Of a stretch of DNA of 64,000 nt, positions 26,260 to 40,300 are shown piece after piece. The position numbers and the translations under genes are program-made. This stretch comes from Gymnorhina tibicen. Its lineage: Eukaryota; Chordata; Aves; Passeriformes; Artamidae. How positions within the stretch are numbered: position 1 is the first letter of the stretch; each line of letters opens with the position of its first letter. The DNA is taken from assembly GCA_013399875.1 (NCBI GenBank), contig VXAZ01001047.1, forward strand, positions 186,001 to 250,000, written 5' to 3'. The notes beneath the pieces were generated by a model that was given only the letters and a program-made list of their open reading frames with translations, was not told where the DNA came from and ran no database searches.

Positions 26260-26540
26260 AAATTATAGCAGTTTTCTGATTAACTACCTGCAGGCATGCA
26301 CCAGTTTGACCTTTTGCACGCTAAATTGCATGCCCTAAATTAAATTTTCCTTTCTCTCTCTTACTGAGATAAACAAGGCCAGTTACATGACTCAGGCTGC
26401 CCTTTTCCTCCTGTCATTCCATATGCAAAGTCAATCCTAGCCAGTTAATCCTCTAATTTAAGAGCAGACTTCTGTATTTTTGTAAGTGATTAGAAGGATT
26501 TTGTTTCTTTTAAGTAGTTGTGGGTCAATAATTTGTGTTC
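26260..26540. promoter_or_regulatory. Candidate conserved non-coding element
   Basis: Non-repetitive sequence with several motif-like cores: GCATGC palindromes near 26293 and 26328, CTAAATTAAATT near 26335, and ATATGCAAA (POU-like) near 26421-26429. It looks like constrained regulatory DNA, but this is untested. Confidence 0.2.
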
Positions 26541-29500
26541 AGAAAGAAGAGCTAGTAGCATCGAAATAACGTAAGTTTCCTAATCACAGGTTTGTGTAAG
26601 TACTTCGGAGGTAAGTGAATGAGCAATGCTCATTTTCAACTCTTTACAAAATTTGAGGAAATAGTATCATCAGCTACAATGGCTGCTTAGCATACTTCTC
26701 CAGAGAAAGTGGAGCCAAAAAAAAAATGGGAGAGGAGAAAATACCACATTTAGCAGATGATCCGTTGTCCTATTGTACAGGTAATAGGTTAGAAACTGTT
26801 AGGTCAACTATAGCTATTCACATTTTCAAATACTAGTAACTAATTTGAGAAATATTTAAATTGCATCATTACTCAGACATTCTCATTATATTCTGAATTG
26901 AAATTATGCAGATCAGGGACAACTTTCCTAAAATCAGATCAAGTTATTCTGAGACCAACCACAGATACTTAGTAGTACTCATTCCACAGAGAATCATAAG
27001 GAAATACGATCAGTTTTCAGACTACATAGCTGAATTTACACAGATGAAAACTACAGTGAAATTAACAGTCCAGGCTGTTCAAGAAAACAAAAATCTGTCC
27101 TTTTTTTCAGTGGGAAGTAGGAAAGATTTGTGCTCTACTTTATTCTCTGGTGAAATAAGAAAATTTAGTTGCTACACTAAAACTGAGAAAGGGACTTAAT
27201 GCTTTGTATCTTTGATTACACCATTTCAGAGAGGAAATACTTTCTGTGCAAAGGCAATTTCAGACCCTGGCTTCTTTGAATATGTAGAATAGGCAGCAGT
27301 CATAATTTCCCAGTAGAGCACATCATGTCTGAGTTTGTGCAATGAAAGCTTATATTGTGTGCCATAACATGGCTCAGAGAAAACACAGATCTCTTTTCAG
27401 TCCAGCCACAGACAACTCAACAGCAAACTCTACACTGTTGTCAGCTCTAGAGGTGACTGGCTAAGCCTCAGTGGACTGCAGTGATGTACCATCAGTTCTG
27501 TAGTCAGAACCAAACTTTAGGAGAAAAAACACTCCAACAGAGACTCTATTGCTCAAATCAGTCAGCTCAGGATCTTTCAAAACTTTTAGTAGAACGTATT
27601 CTTCCGGATAAATGCTTGGCAAACACCATCCACTATCACTCTGAGGAGCTCTTGTCACAAACACTTCTCTCCTCCCCTTTATAATAACAAATAAAACAAC
27701 AATATTCTTGCAGTTTATCACAACTGTTTTCCCAGAGAACTGTTGATTGGAAAGCATTTATGCGTTTGCTGATGTTTTGATCAAGGTTTTGTTTGGCTTG
27801 TTTTTTGGTGTTTTTTAATTTCTAGTTAAATACTTTCTCTTCTTTTTCTGAAGGATTGAGGTGGTCTAACTTTACTGTACACTTCATCTACCTTTTCCAC
27901 ACAGGTTCTCTCAGTCAGAAACAGAACAAGAGCCAGCATGATGTGAGTAAATATTTCTCCTTCAGCTACAAATCACAGTTTGAAAATTTCAGCTCTACTT
28001 ACCTGATATAAACAAAAGCAGATGGCAAATCCTATATTTACCATGACTGCATTAGGATTTATAGGACATAACTATTTGCTTATACCAGTCACTGTTAAAT
28101 GTCACTCTTTTTATTGGTATGTATCTGTGGGGCAAAAAGCATTCTAAACTGATCAAAAGAAAATAATTATCATGCAAGAGGTTGTTTTTAACTGCAAGAG
28201 TAGTTTCCATTTGTTACATGAACACTGCCATTTATTCAAGAACATAATGGCATATATGATCAATTCCTTGTCGAGTCAAGATGTATAGGCATAAATCTTC
28301 ATGATCCCTGAAGTACCACCTATACAGAGGTACTGTTTTTCTCTGTATAATTTTGCAAAGACATCCCTAATGTACCTGCTGTGAAAAAAAAAACTACTTT
28401 TCCTAATTTGGCAAATCTGAGAACAAAGTCAAATGAAAGTGTCATAGTCTCACTAAATACTGCACAAAGCTCAGATGTCTTGGCTATGATTTGTACCTGC
28501 TCAACCTAGAAAATGGCTTGGCCCAAGAGTTTACTGCTCTGTTGTAAGAGCCAAGCTAGGTCCTGTAGAGACTGTGAAGTCAGAGATAAATGATTCTTCT
28601 CTGTGTTTAGCAGAAGTTATTCTCAAAAGAAAAAATAAAGTGATGGCTTAATTTCTATTTAGTTGCCCCACTACAGTACACGTTCATAAATATTCCTTTT
28701 CATTAACCAGTGTACCTCTAGAAACATGTTTCATTTATTGCACACAAACATACATGAATTTTTTATCAGCCGTGGGTGCCCATAGATACCACAATGAACA
28801 AAGAGCAACAAAACCAAAACCCAGACACCCTGCACTATATTGAAAAAAAAGGCAAGGGAAATTTCTAGGAGATATCAATACTGAAAATATAAAAGAAGTT
28901 GCACTTCTCAAGGTCATATTCCATGAGCTTGAGTTCAAAGATTTCACGAAACAGACCCTGCTGGGCCTTGTAAACATTAGGGGAAGGGACCGGAAGGCAA
29001 AGAGACTAACCACGCCCCAGTGGAAATAATTCTGAAAGGCAAATAATTCAGGCAAACTGATGGTAATCAACATAGCTGTGAGAAGGAGATAAGATTAACT
29101 TGGGAAATTCTGGTAGATACCCATCATAATTTGTTTAGTCCATAGCTCAGTGTTCTTAATATAGTTTCACATCATTCTCCTCTCTGTTATACCAAGAGAC
29201 AATGAAATCTGGGCCTTCTAACTCATCATTTACAATTTTTCAAGAGTCTTTACTAGATCAATATACCAGAATCATACTGAGAAAAGCTCTTTGACTTGTC
29301 TTTGACTTGTTCTCACATATATCTGTTGGTATGCATATGTGTGCACTAAGTAAAGCCATAGAGAGTTTTATAATCCATATTATTGTATCAATTGTGTGAG
29401 TACATACAGTGCATTAAACTTGAATTCTGTTGTCAAATGTTTTGCAATATCCTAATTTCAGTTTGCAAACATAAAAGCAGTGCTTGCTTCTATAAAACAA

Positions 29501-32500
29501 GGTAAACGAAAATTAAGGAGGTAATTAAATTTAAAAAAATATGAAAATATTTTGCTTTATTTTCTGGTTGCATTGCTCCTGTAATGTGTTACAGCTATGT
29601 GGTACATACCTTTCTGCCTGTAGGGTGTATCCAAACCATTTCTAGATCTCAAAAAAAGTCCTGCCAGGAGCCTGGGGCACATGGTTATCCCAGGAACCAC
29701 CTAGGAGCAGCCTTTGAGTGGGTAAGAGAAACACACAAATCTTAACATTGAGGCAGGATGCACACGTTTTTCATTCCAGACCTCTCTCCATCCATTGCTC
29801 TTCAAATATGCTTGCACTTCTGACCTGAGCCTCCAGCAGTGTGTGTGGAATTTGTACTGTATGCCACAATGTACTGTGTTACTGTGTTTCCAACAAGGCT
29901 ACTGCCTAGTGCATCTCTTTTGTCTTTTCTTTTTTTTTTTTTTTTTGAGACAGTGAGTCCTTTTGCAATGGAAATAAATTAATACAGTTCTTGGGTTCTG
30001 TTTCACTTAGGCTTTGTTAATTAGCCACAGGTGGGGCAAGCATCCTTTCACATCACTCTCATGCACCCCGGGTTGAAAGTCAAAAGAGCTGCCTTAGCCT
30101 CTTGAGTATCTTGATTGCTCAATAGCCCCAGCAGCTGAGAGATTTGCTTCCACAGATGGCTCCTGATAGTCTAACACAAGGGAACTGAAACTGAATAAGC
30201 AGAGGATGATATCTTGGGCCTGTGGAACTGAATGACAAAACTCTCATTTCTCCAAAGAGCCAGAAACTTTAGTTCAGGCTTCCAGGACAGCACAGAAGAT
30301 GTGAGCAGTTCCTCCACCACCAATTAGTTTTCCCCTTTCACTTTTCCCAGTTTTCTTCCACTTAAATTGTTTAGAATTGGAAGGGCCAGAGGTATTTACA
30401 TCTATGGCACCAAGATTTATACATGGAAAATATTACACCAAAAGCATCCACTTGATATTTCCAATATTTCCAAGCACTGGCATACACAATTCTGTCCTGG
30501 AATAGAACATGAAAAGGTATAACCACCTAACCTTTCCTGCAGCAAATATGTGCCCATAGGGAATATGTACTTTTCTGAGACAGGTAACTTTGCTCTCAAG
30601 CCAAGGTGAGCAGCACTGGTTCAAGGGATTAGCAACATGGGTCAATTAACTTCTGCTGTCCTCACGACAAGAGGAAGGCTCACAGGACTATCTGCCTGTA
30701 CTCAGATCTCCAAGATGAATGACCACTTTTAGCCTGTGCCTAAAGATGGCCTGAGATGCAAGTAAAGCAAAAAACTGGAAGAGTACATACGTATATTTCC
30801 TTCTACCTTCTTACTTTTAATAATCTCTTACCTTTACTTTTCCTCAACTGGCCCATGAGAAAAATGGGGATAATTCTGTCCATTAAGAATTATTATAATT
30901 CCATTATACGGACTATTAAGAGTGTGACCCCAAGCAAGGTCATAAACTCTGTGTGCTAAACTCTACACCAGCACCCAGTGTGTGTGATCCTCAGATTAAA
31001 TATTTTTCAGTTTTAAGTAGCAATATAAAGGGTGGCACAGAAGAGCAAAGGGGTCAATTTCTCTACACATAGAGAACTAGACCAGAAACTTGTGAAGTAA
31101 CCTGCATAGGAACATAAAGGAAGAGTCAGAAATTTAACCTAGATCTCCAGGAAATATTTCTTTTACCATGGAGCATATTGCTGTGGGAAAATGACTTTTT
31201 TCTTTATTGCAGACTCTTGGCATAAGACTGAACAAGAGAAAAACTCACATTTGTTCTGAAAAAGAAGGACAGAGCACATAATGCTCTCTTTCAAGATCTG
31301 TAAGCTGCCAAGTGAAGAGCAAAAACGCAAAATTAGCATGTGAATTAATGCTCTCACTGTGCTAAAAAATTAATCCCATGCCATTTAAAACTTTTTTTTC
31401 ACCGGCATATTTTTTATCTCTTACAGATGGATCTTGGCAATTAGGGACTGAGCTAGTAACCTCCAAACTAATAAAATTCAAATTGCAGAGCCAGGTATAT
31501 GAGGTGATGGTAGGAGTTAATAAGCCAGAGGACAAGCTATACTGCCAAGCATAACCTTTGACAGGAGGTTCAGAAGTCACAGGGCAAATCTAGAAACAGA
31601 CCAGTTCTTTAAATCTTCTTGCTGGGTTATAGGAATGAACTCTACCTGCTATGTTTGGTTTTGACTGGAAACAAAAATCTTCAGTTTTGATTAAGCTGCA
31701 ATGACTGTTTCAACTCCTGCCACAGACAGATATTAGGCTGTGATAAGAAACCTCTCATTTATGCTACAAGGTTGGCCATGTCAAAGGAGAATTAACAGAA
31801 GAAAGAAGAAACAGATGCTATTTTTCACCAGTTATAAAACTCGGGCTTTCACATACATTCTTAAATTAGTCCTTAAAGGCCAGCATCCTTCACTTTCTAT
31901 AAACATTTAATGAAAGCTTGGCAAGAGAGTAACTTTAATCTCAAATACCTGGTTATGTATAAACACTTCTACACCATGTTTTCAAGTCTACAATTAAGCC
32001 CTAACAACCTGAAATTAAATTTTAGAATTAAACACGAAGTTCCAGAATAACATTATTGCTGCTATAATACTTGCATCTCCAAAAGGGCAACAGAGATAGC
32101 CTCACCTGACTGACAAAGCTAGCCAGAGCACTGGAAATTACCAATATTTTTCATGAAAATGACTGCAAATTAACTCAGAACAAGAATATTCACTCATGTA
32201 GCTGACAGCTAATTTTGAAATAATGGATGCATTTAAGAGTAACACAGTTTTTAATTGCAAACTTAAGAAGGGAAAATAAGCAACGTGCTGAATAAATTGT
32301 TCGTTCTGAATGATTCATCCAAATCTAATAACTATCTGTCTCTACAAATATTGTAATAAGGCATAATCAGTCAGTATAAAACACCAGAAAGAAACAAGCC
32401 ACAAAAAAATGAAGCTGTATTTCTGCTATTTCAGTACCAAAGGACAGACTTCATAACTCTCTGACAATCCCTTCTAGCTTCAGATGCTCCTGCAAAAGCA

Positions 32501-32629
32501 GAATTTAAACTGTGTTTTGCTGCCATGCATCATGGCTGAGACCCATATGATCAATTGTAGTCCGACCCTAAAGGCAAAATGAGATGCTTATTCTCTCCTC
32601 CTCTCATTTTTACCCCTCTTCTCTTTGGA
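26541..32629. other. Intergenic DNA, no gene seen
   Basis: AT-rich. It contains a T17 run at 29930-29946 and a duplicated 11-mer (TCTTTGACTTG, about 29289-29310). The stretch at about 32140-32350 is free of repeats and resembles conserved non-coding DNA. No gene structure is recognised. Confidence 0.5.
29930..29946. repeat. T17 homopolymer
   Basis: A run of 17 T. It is simple sequence, not a terminator in this genome context. Confidence 0.9.
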
Positions 32630-33020
32630 AACCCAGAACCAGAGGCGTGGGGGGAGGTCTCTGACTCAAACTGCTGTGTGAGTAAAACCTACAGTCTCCA
32701 CATCGCTGCTATATATGGGCTGGGGGGAAAGACGATGGGCCCGTGTCTAAAGAGCCGCCAACCATCACGTCTGAGAGCTCCTCTCAGGCGTCCTCAGCCT
32801 AAACATTTTATGGGTTGGGGGTCGCAGGTCACCAACTGTCAAAACAGAGCACAAGTCACTCTGCGCGCCCGCGAGGAAACTGAGCAGACGGCAAAGCCAG
32901 AGTTCAGGGGCCGCGCTGCTCAGCGCACACCACAAATGGCAAAGCTGCCCTTAAAAAGTAACAGGCTTTTCCCCCCTAAATCTTTCTGATTTTTACAAGT
33001 CGAGCTCAAAGTTAAGTGGG
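32630..33020. promoter_or_regulatory. CpG-rich interval, possible small CpG island or decayed LTR
   Basis: About 18 CpG dinucleotides fall in roughly 370 bp, far above the CpG-poor surroundings. They include a GCGCGCCCGCG cluster near 32862. A CTATATATGGG motif followed by G-rich sequence near 32709-32730 loosely resembles the + strand view of the LTR TATA region at 7859-7877. An open frame crosses the interval but shows no domain. It could be a promoter or CpG island for an unannotated non-coding RNA, or an old LTR. Confidence 0.3.
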
Positions 33021-34237
33021 CGTGAGTTTTAAAAGATCAATGCACATGTGGAACTAGACTATTCTAAATGTCTTTTTTTTTTTAATGGAGGAAAACAACC
33101 ACCAAACTTTGAACTGCCAAATTTAACCAGCAGCAAACTCCAAAGCACCAGGTGGTTTCATAAACCCAAAGGTTCATAAATCTTTTCTTTAAAGTTTCCA
33201 ATTTCAAAAAAGAGCTTGTTCTCTTTGTGGTTATTTTTCAATTTTTCTCCCTCCCTCCCCCTTCTTTCCTGCCTTTGGGCGGATGACCTGCCAACCCCTG
33301 ACAGCCTTTTAAGCTCGCCGTGCTGGCTCCTGCTGACGCTGCCGGAGACAGGCTGCCCACTCACGGGGCAGTGAGCTGTGGGCATGACTTCATCTGCCTG
33401 GGGGAATCACTGGGAAAGGGGCTGCACAGGGGAGCCATGCTTTCTATTTTTAAACACTGCCTGTTGCATAGCTCAGGAGTGTGAAGAGTTCAAGCGTTCA
33501 GTGAATCTGTTCTTGCCACCGCTCGGGCCTTTAAAGTAGTAATAGTTACAGTAATCGAGGCAGTGTAGCCATCAGTCTCCTTAACCTACAGCCCATGGGC
33601 TACGTACAGACCATGGGAGCAATTAGTCTGTCCTGTGGGGTAATTTGGGAGACTGCCAGGTGCAGGCAGGGGGATCAGGGTTGGATGAATCACCAGTGGC
33701 ATGTGTTTAACGTGGACCAAGGTGTCTTCATGAAAGATGGCAGCTGGGAATAAACTTCTGCTACAAGCAGAGCAAATCATTTGCCCTGTATCCTTGCTTC
33801 TGCTGGATGAGAATTGCCACTGAGAAAGGCAGCTGTCAGGCATAGCATGAGGTCTTCTTGTGGCCAGAACCAGCTGGTGGCTGTTGTGCTTGCGGGAATA
33901 CATAGGGGTTTTACCTATGCATGTGTACAGTGAAGCATGTGAGCAGTACACTCCCAGGAGGCACCAAATTTTCTGTATTTTCTGTGATGTGAGAACAGCA
34001 GAGCTGCCATAAACAGTCCTTCTCCAGTGTTAAAAGAAGTCAGCAAAAAGGCCTCTTTTAGGTACTGCTCTGTAATCAAGAGACACAGACACAGGGTCCT
34101 CTAATCTTCTTAAACTTCTTAAACAGAAGACAAAGCAGCAAGAGTGGAAGAAATGCTCATAGATTTCTGGCTTCTTTCTTTGTTTTGTAATTACACCTCT
34201 AAAACCAGCCCACTTTAACACATGCCTCAAATTATGC
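33021..34237. other. Mixed-composition intergenic DNA
   Basis: It contains a pyrimidine-rich stretch near 33240-33275, GC-richer sequence to about 33520, and then a 350-bp block with AATAAA near 33751. No LTR ends, coding family or RNA gene could be supported. Confidence 0.4.
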
Positions 34238-34302
34238 AATCACAAAATCACTCAGGTTGGAAGGGCCTCAGAGGTCACCTAGTCAATCCCCCGACAGCAG
34301 CC
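34238..34302 (-). mobile_element. CR1 LINE 3'-end fragment
   Basis: The + strand reads a diverged tail (CACAAAATCACTCAGGTTGG) followed by an AAGGGCCTCAGAGGTCA-type stretch. This is the reverse complement of the CR1 3' untranslated end. Only about 65 bp is recognisable. Confidence 0.7.
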
Positions 34303-37300
34303 CGCTCCCTCTGCTCCACACATTCTCCCGCAGAAAGGCAGCATGGAGAGAGAGCTGCAGAAACAGTTGTGGAACCATTAACTCGCTTGCTTTACCTAAG
34401 TCAGACGGGCGGGAATCTTTAGCCCATTACCACTTCTCTTCTTTAGAAACAGCACCCAAAAAACACATGGCTTGGTGGAGACATATCACACACAACTGCT
34501 CAACTGCGTCGCAGGCCTGGGTGAGGGTAGGTTGTTAAATCACCAGCCACTTGATGAGTAAGAGTCTTGTCCGATCAGATTCAGTGCACAAAATCACATT
34601 GCAGCTCCTTAGATATGACTTAGTTAATATTAAATTTCCTATGAAGCCCTCAGGTAAATATCACCCACTTTTACTGATTAAGCTAATGAGGCAAAAATGT
34701 TGTGGAATGTGATCAAGGCCACACAGGGATATCAGTATCAGAGCTGGGATTACACGGCACAAGCTTGGTCTAAATACTCTAGCCCCTTCAGGGGTTCAGA
34801 TTATTCACTCCTGTGGCCTGTGCCACGCTACCTGATGAGGTATGGCACTGGCCCACAGACATGAACCTGGTTGAAGCAGTGGTTTAGATACCAGCAAGAG
34901 TCACCAAAGCCTTTCTGTCAATCCTTCAGCTGTGCAGTACTCTTCCCTCTGGAATAAGTGTTACTCACTTTTTGTTGCAGCTTTCTTTCATCCGCTTTCA
35001 TACCGTGTCTTTACTCTCCTCCTATATACAAATATACACATGCTTTGCCAGAAAATCAAAGAAAACTACCACTTTTTTTTTAAAGAGAAACAAGAAGACC
35101 TTTCATGTTTCTCATGTTTTATGCTGTTGTAACTGCATTTGATATAGTCCCATGAGCGGACCTTCCAATAATAATGACTAAATCTACTTTTCTTTTATTT
35201 TGTAGGCTATTTAGGAGCTATTTGGAGCTGTAACCACAGTTATCCAGACAGCTCTCACCACATACATGTGGTATTATTTACTCAACCTCCTGATTCATTA
35301 AATGTATTTATATTCCAGCTCCTAAGAAGTTTATTATTATTCCTCTGTGGCATCTTCATATTGATTATAATTTCAAAATTCTCTGCTGGAGATCAATGAG
35401 TATCCGCTAAATTAGGTGACAGTTGATGGGTATAAAATCGAAACACTGCAACTATTTGCTGTCTACAGCCATCAAAGTAATTAAGACGATTCCATCTCTC
35501 CTCACTCACTCTCTAGAGCTAGCTCTGGTTCTGTTTTGAACTGCAGGCAAAGAAACAGGAGAGCAGACAACTGGTAGACAAGCTAGATAGCAATGGCAAA
35601 TTCAGCATCTAAAATCTTCCAGCATATTGGCTAGTGTGACAAAGAAGCTATTATTTTCTGCCAAAGCTCCTCCAAAACTTGGGTCCAGTCTTCCCTTAAC
35701 TCAGGAGTGATACAGTATTGCTCTCTTGATCCTCTGTCTCTGAGAATCGTAGATCTTAGTCAAGAAAGAGCTCTCAGACTAAACAAAAGAGGTGCTTCGG
35801 GACTCATAGGCGTAAAACAACACTACCACAAACAAGTTGGAATGACAGACTCCTCAATGATACAACTCATGCTCCAGCTTTCACAGCGAGGCCTGAACAT
35901 CAGGTTTCTCTGGATTCAGTATTACTGACCCACAGTTAAAAACAATTGACAATTTTATGTTGCTCTGTCTCTGAATGGTCAAATTCCAAAATGAATGCCA
36001 GATCTGGATTTGGCAGTAGGGATCCATGGCTGTGTTAGTAACTTAAATACCTCTAGCCCAGATGGCCCTTAAGCCTATCTGAAAAATATTCCTCGGTTCC
36101 AACTGCAGCAAGCCAGATTCCAAGCTACAGAGTCCCCTGGGAGGAACATCACACCAATATTTTGCATCAACTATTATTTTTAAGTACATGAAAATATCTA
36201 ATCTCTATCTTTTCACCTATAAGTAGACTCTAATCATTTATATATAAATAGATACATATAGAAGGCATCCCTTCTCATTCCATCATATGCTTTAATAAAA
36301 GATCTGAGCAGGATCTCAGACCTGACAGAATGCAAGTTTGATCTTGGTGGGACTAGGCTTGGATATGGGACTCATTGTTTCCAAAATTATCCAGCAGCCT
36401 AGAGAGTTGACACCCTGAGGGAATGATTCTGCCTCTTCTTTATTACAAAGCCTGTTCCAAAAAATATCAGAGTAGCTGGTAGCAAACAACTTCAAGGGAA
36501 TGTGACATGTAATTCTTGTCCTGCCAAGAAAATATATACATTATTAATAACAAAGATCTACTCAGCTGATAGCATTTTTGATAGTTATTAACAATGAGAT
36601 AGATAGCTATTCTCAGTTTTGTTTAATCCCTATGTGGATTTTGCCAAGCTTAAAATAACAGGATAAGGCTACAGCATACTTCCAATAGCTAAAATTCTGA
36701 ACAAAAATCACAAATTAAAATGAGTTAAGAAGGCTTTGCCAGAAAAAAAGTAACTTTCAGGTTCCTGAAGAGTGGATCAAAGTGACAGTTAAATGATTTC
36801 CCCATTACCTGCCATGTTCATGCAAGCAAGATTCATTAGCAACAAGATTATAAATGAGGCAAAAAAAAATACTTGTCTCCTTCTAATTCTATCTTTTCTT
36901 TGCCAAACCCTATCAGTATTCAAAACAGTAGATTTCACTGCTATTCAAAATAAGGATCTGAAATTTAGTTCTTCCCTAAATCCACAGGGGTATGTTTCAG
37001 AAGAGGAGCTGTACCAAGCTATGTCCCACAGATTGCACTAATTCAGTATCATATCAAGACTATCCCAGGGAAGACCAAGGCATTTCTCTAACTCTGGCCA
37101 CAGGATCATATATGCTAAGTGTATGAACTACTGAGAAAAATAGTCCAAGTTCACTTAACAATGTGCTAAGATTAGCTGGTCTTCCAGTAAGACAAAGTAC
37201 AGTATGAAAGGAGGCTGAGCACAGCCAATTCACTCATTCCATTGTTTGCATAGAACCTTACTCTGCCAAAAGCATTACAAATCAACATGGACTGTGGCCT

Positions 37301-40300
37301 TCTAACTTTTCCTGTAACTTTAACTGAGTCTGACACCCATTACATGCAGTAGGAGGCCTGTGAATTGGGTTTGCATGCACACAAGCTTGTATGGGAATGT
37401 TTGTGGTACGCATACATGTGCCTGTGAAACAAACTTCTGGACTGATCCAGACCATTTGTCCAGAACAAAATGAGGTATGTGTGTGCGTTGTATGATGCAA
37501 GTATGTGCATCATTGCATCTAGTGATATGAAGACAGGTGGCGGACTAATGGATTGGGGAGGTCAAACAACCTTTTGTTTTTCATGTGGTGTCCCAGCAGG
37601 ACACAAATAGAACACATGTAACAGTTGAGAAAGGAAAACCAAAGCCAATATGAATTAAATAGGGCTATATGATGTGTGGATGATTCTGCAGGAATTAAAA
37701 TAGAGATGCATAATAGAGCATAAATTTATGTGCAGTTTATGCACATGACCTATGCCTTTGTATACTGGCAAGTCACACTCCATTAGGGTTATAGAAATAA
37801 TCACAGTTCCAAAGGTATTAGAAGATACAATGTTAAAACTCTTCCTGCAGAAATAGCAACATGTCCCCTACTGATTTTATTCCAAACCTCTAGAACTCGT
37901 CCCAAAATACGTTAGATTTATCACAAAACAGAAACACTAGGGACATCTTCCCACAGAAAACAGAACAAACAGAAACACCAGCAGTGTATTTTTCTGAAGG
38001 GTTTTATGTTAACTGTATACTTTTTCTTCCACTGTCATTTAGAGGCATGTGTGTGTAATGCAGTCCTGGACAATGCGATAGCAATTGTGTCTGCTTTTAT
38101 TCACAGCCTAAGAGGCCTTTCTGAACTGATGTTCTTAGGAAAAAACTTTCAGACTAATCATATTCCTCCACAAAATCTCCAGTGGAGAGCACTGAATAGT
38201 GACACAGGCCTTTCAGATAAGTTAGGTCTATCTCTTGCTGATTGGTCCTTTTACTCATCTTTTTTTAAAAACTTCCAGGTTTCATTTCAGGAGGCAAAAA
38301 GCAATTTGATATTCTCTCCAGATGTCAAGGACTTGTGTTGTCTTTTTTCCTCCTCACAGATTCATGTTCTCAATAGAAGAAAATAGAGAAAAAAAAAAAC
38401 AAAAATAAGATAAGGAGGAATTTTTTTAAGCCTTTAAAAGATAGGAGGGATCTAAATTAAAAACCTTTATGAAGTGAAAGGTGGCTGGAGGGAATGTACA
38501 AGAATAGTCAGTTACTGCTGGCATGTTTACAGGCTTTGAAGGTTCTTCACATCTAGCCCAGTGAGAATGGTTAACAGCAGCTCTACCTCACACTAAGATT
38601 TTATGGGATTAATGAGGTCTTTATTAAATCAAATACCTGCAGGTTCTGTTGCTGCCAGTGTAGTTACAAATCCTTCATACTTGTTCATACAAGGTAGAGA
38701 GTAAAATCAGAGCCCCATAAAAATGACTGGCCACTTTGCCTTTCTATTCTTGTGATGATCACTATTTCTAGTAAGTAGAAGGCTTTATTTCTACTGACAC
38801 TGCTTAAAATGAAAGGGGTTGGGGTTTTTTTCTTTGTTTGCTTGTATTTTCTTTGTTGTTTTTTTTAACAGCCACAGATTTCTGACCCATGAAGGAAAGA
38901 AGATTTTGTGGAAGATAGACTGACTACAACAGGAAGAATTTTTGAGTTACATTGACTGATTTACCTAAACATGATTCTTTCCCCAGAGCAAGTCTGGTGT
39001 AAACTGAAAAAAACCTTCTGCCGTCTTTTCATCCCCATTTAATTATTTGTAATCGTCAGCTCACAGCCATGTGCAAATAATGGCTCCAGCTACAGGATAT
39101 GTCTACACATGACCTCAAGAGCCATAATGGCAAAATGTGCTGCAAACTCATACCACACTGTTTTAATTTTGTAAGTCAACATGAAATACCCTTTTGCTCC
39201 ACTGTTATAAAGATAAGAAATAAATACTCAAAAACTGAGATATTCTGTTCTTCGATCATTATTAATTGTAGCCCAGCTCTCTTTCTCCCACATCTAACTG
39301 AAATATTTTTTTTATTATAAGACTTAGAGTAGATCAGAAATCTTTATTACTATGATTGCATCCCTCATAGCAAATATGAATGTAAAAATGTATTACTTTG
39401 ATACAGGTCTCTCCTCCACTTTTTAAAGATTGATTTAAAAACTCCTAAGTTTATGGATGTTGACAGGATACATGCTCAGAAAAGCAGAATTTTTGTACAG
39501 AATTTGTTGCAGGTTGTTGGGGTTTTTTGAAAGGAAAGAATATCATAGTGTGAATAAAACTTCAGTCCTTTAATTAGAATTACTTTTAGTCTATATATTT
39601 TTTTAAATTAACTATATCTGTTTAGCATATTCATTTTTATGAAGGATACAAACAAGTTAATTTTATTCACTATGAAAATTTTATCTTTTCTGGTGTCTAG
39701 AAGGTGGGATGGTATTGATGTGTTTCACAGGTATAAAGCCAAACACTCTTGATATATGCTCCACAGGGAATATTAGCCCCAAGCTTTGAAACCACAGCCA
39801 TATCAGAAAATCTGTAAGGAGAAAGTGATGCAAAGGTTGTGCTGCACTCCACTCCCTCCTATTGGGTTGTTGTTGTGGTTTTTTATTTTTTTCCCAAGGA
39901 AAACTGTAACAATATCAAAGCCTTTGTGCCTTGGGAAGAGCTGTGTTTGAAGAGCAGCTCAAATAATGATTTTATAATCACACTTCAAAAAATTAAAGTA
40001 AAATACATAGACAAAACAGGCAACAATTCCTTTACCTCTTCCTGCTTATGCAAAAATCCATGGCTAATGAAGCAAGTTGCACTGTTTCTTTAACGTTCCT
40101 GCTCCTGCTCATCCACCGAGCTGCACCGTGTCAGCCACTTACGATGACCAGGCACTTCCAAAAATGGCAGTGTCATGACATTTCCATGGTGACTTTGGCC
40201 TCAGCTTCGCAAATCCCACAAGATCAGATTACAGACTGAGGACTTAGGAAATGAGTAAGAAAGCTCTAAAGGAGAAAAGCTGTGATTATATGCAAATATA

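Noticed and set aside
29930..29946. T-run as a terminator or Pol III end
   Set aside because: No upstream hairpin, A/B box or RNA gene. It is simple sequence.
32579..32989. 136-codon open frame across the CpG-rich patch
   Set aside because: GC-rich sequence lengthens chance frames. The arginine- and proline-rich translation matches nothing known.
33540..33960. Possible second LTR (AATAAA near 33751, GC-richer block)
   Set aside because: No TG...CA ends, terminal repeats, TATA box or target duplication could be found.
38006..38386. 126-codon open frame, + strand
   Set aside because: Begins with a few hydrophobic residues like a signal peptide but has no known domain. Chance frame is more likely.
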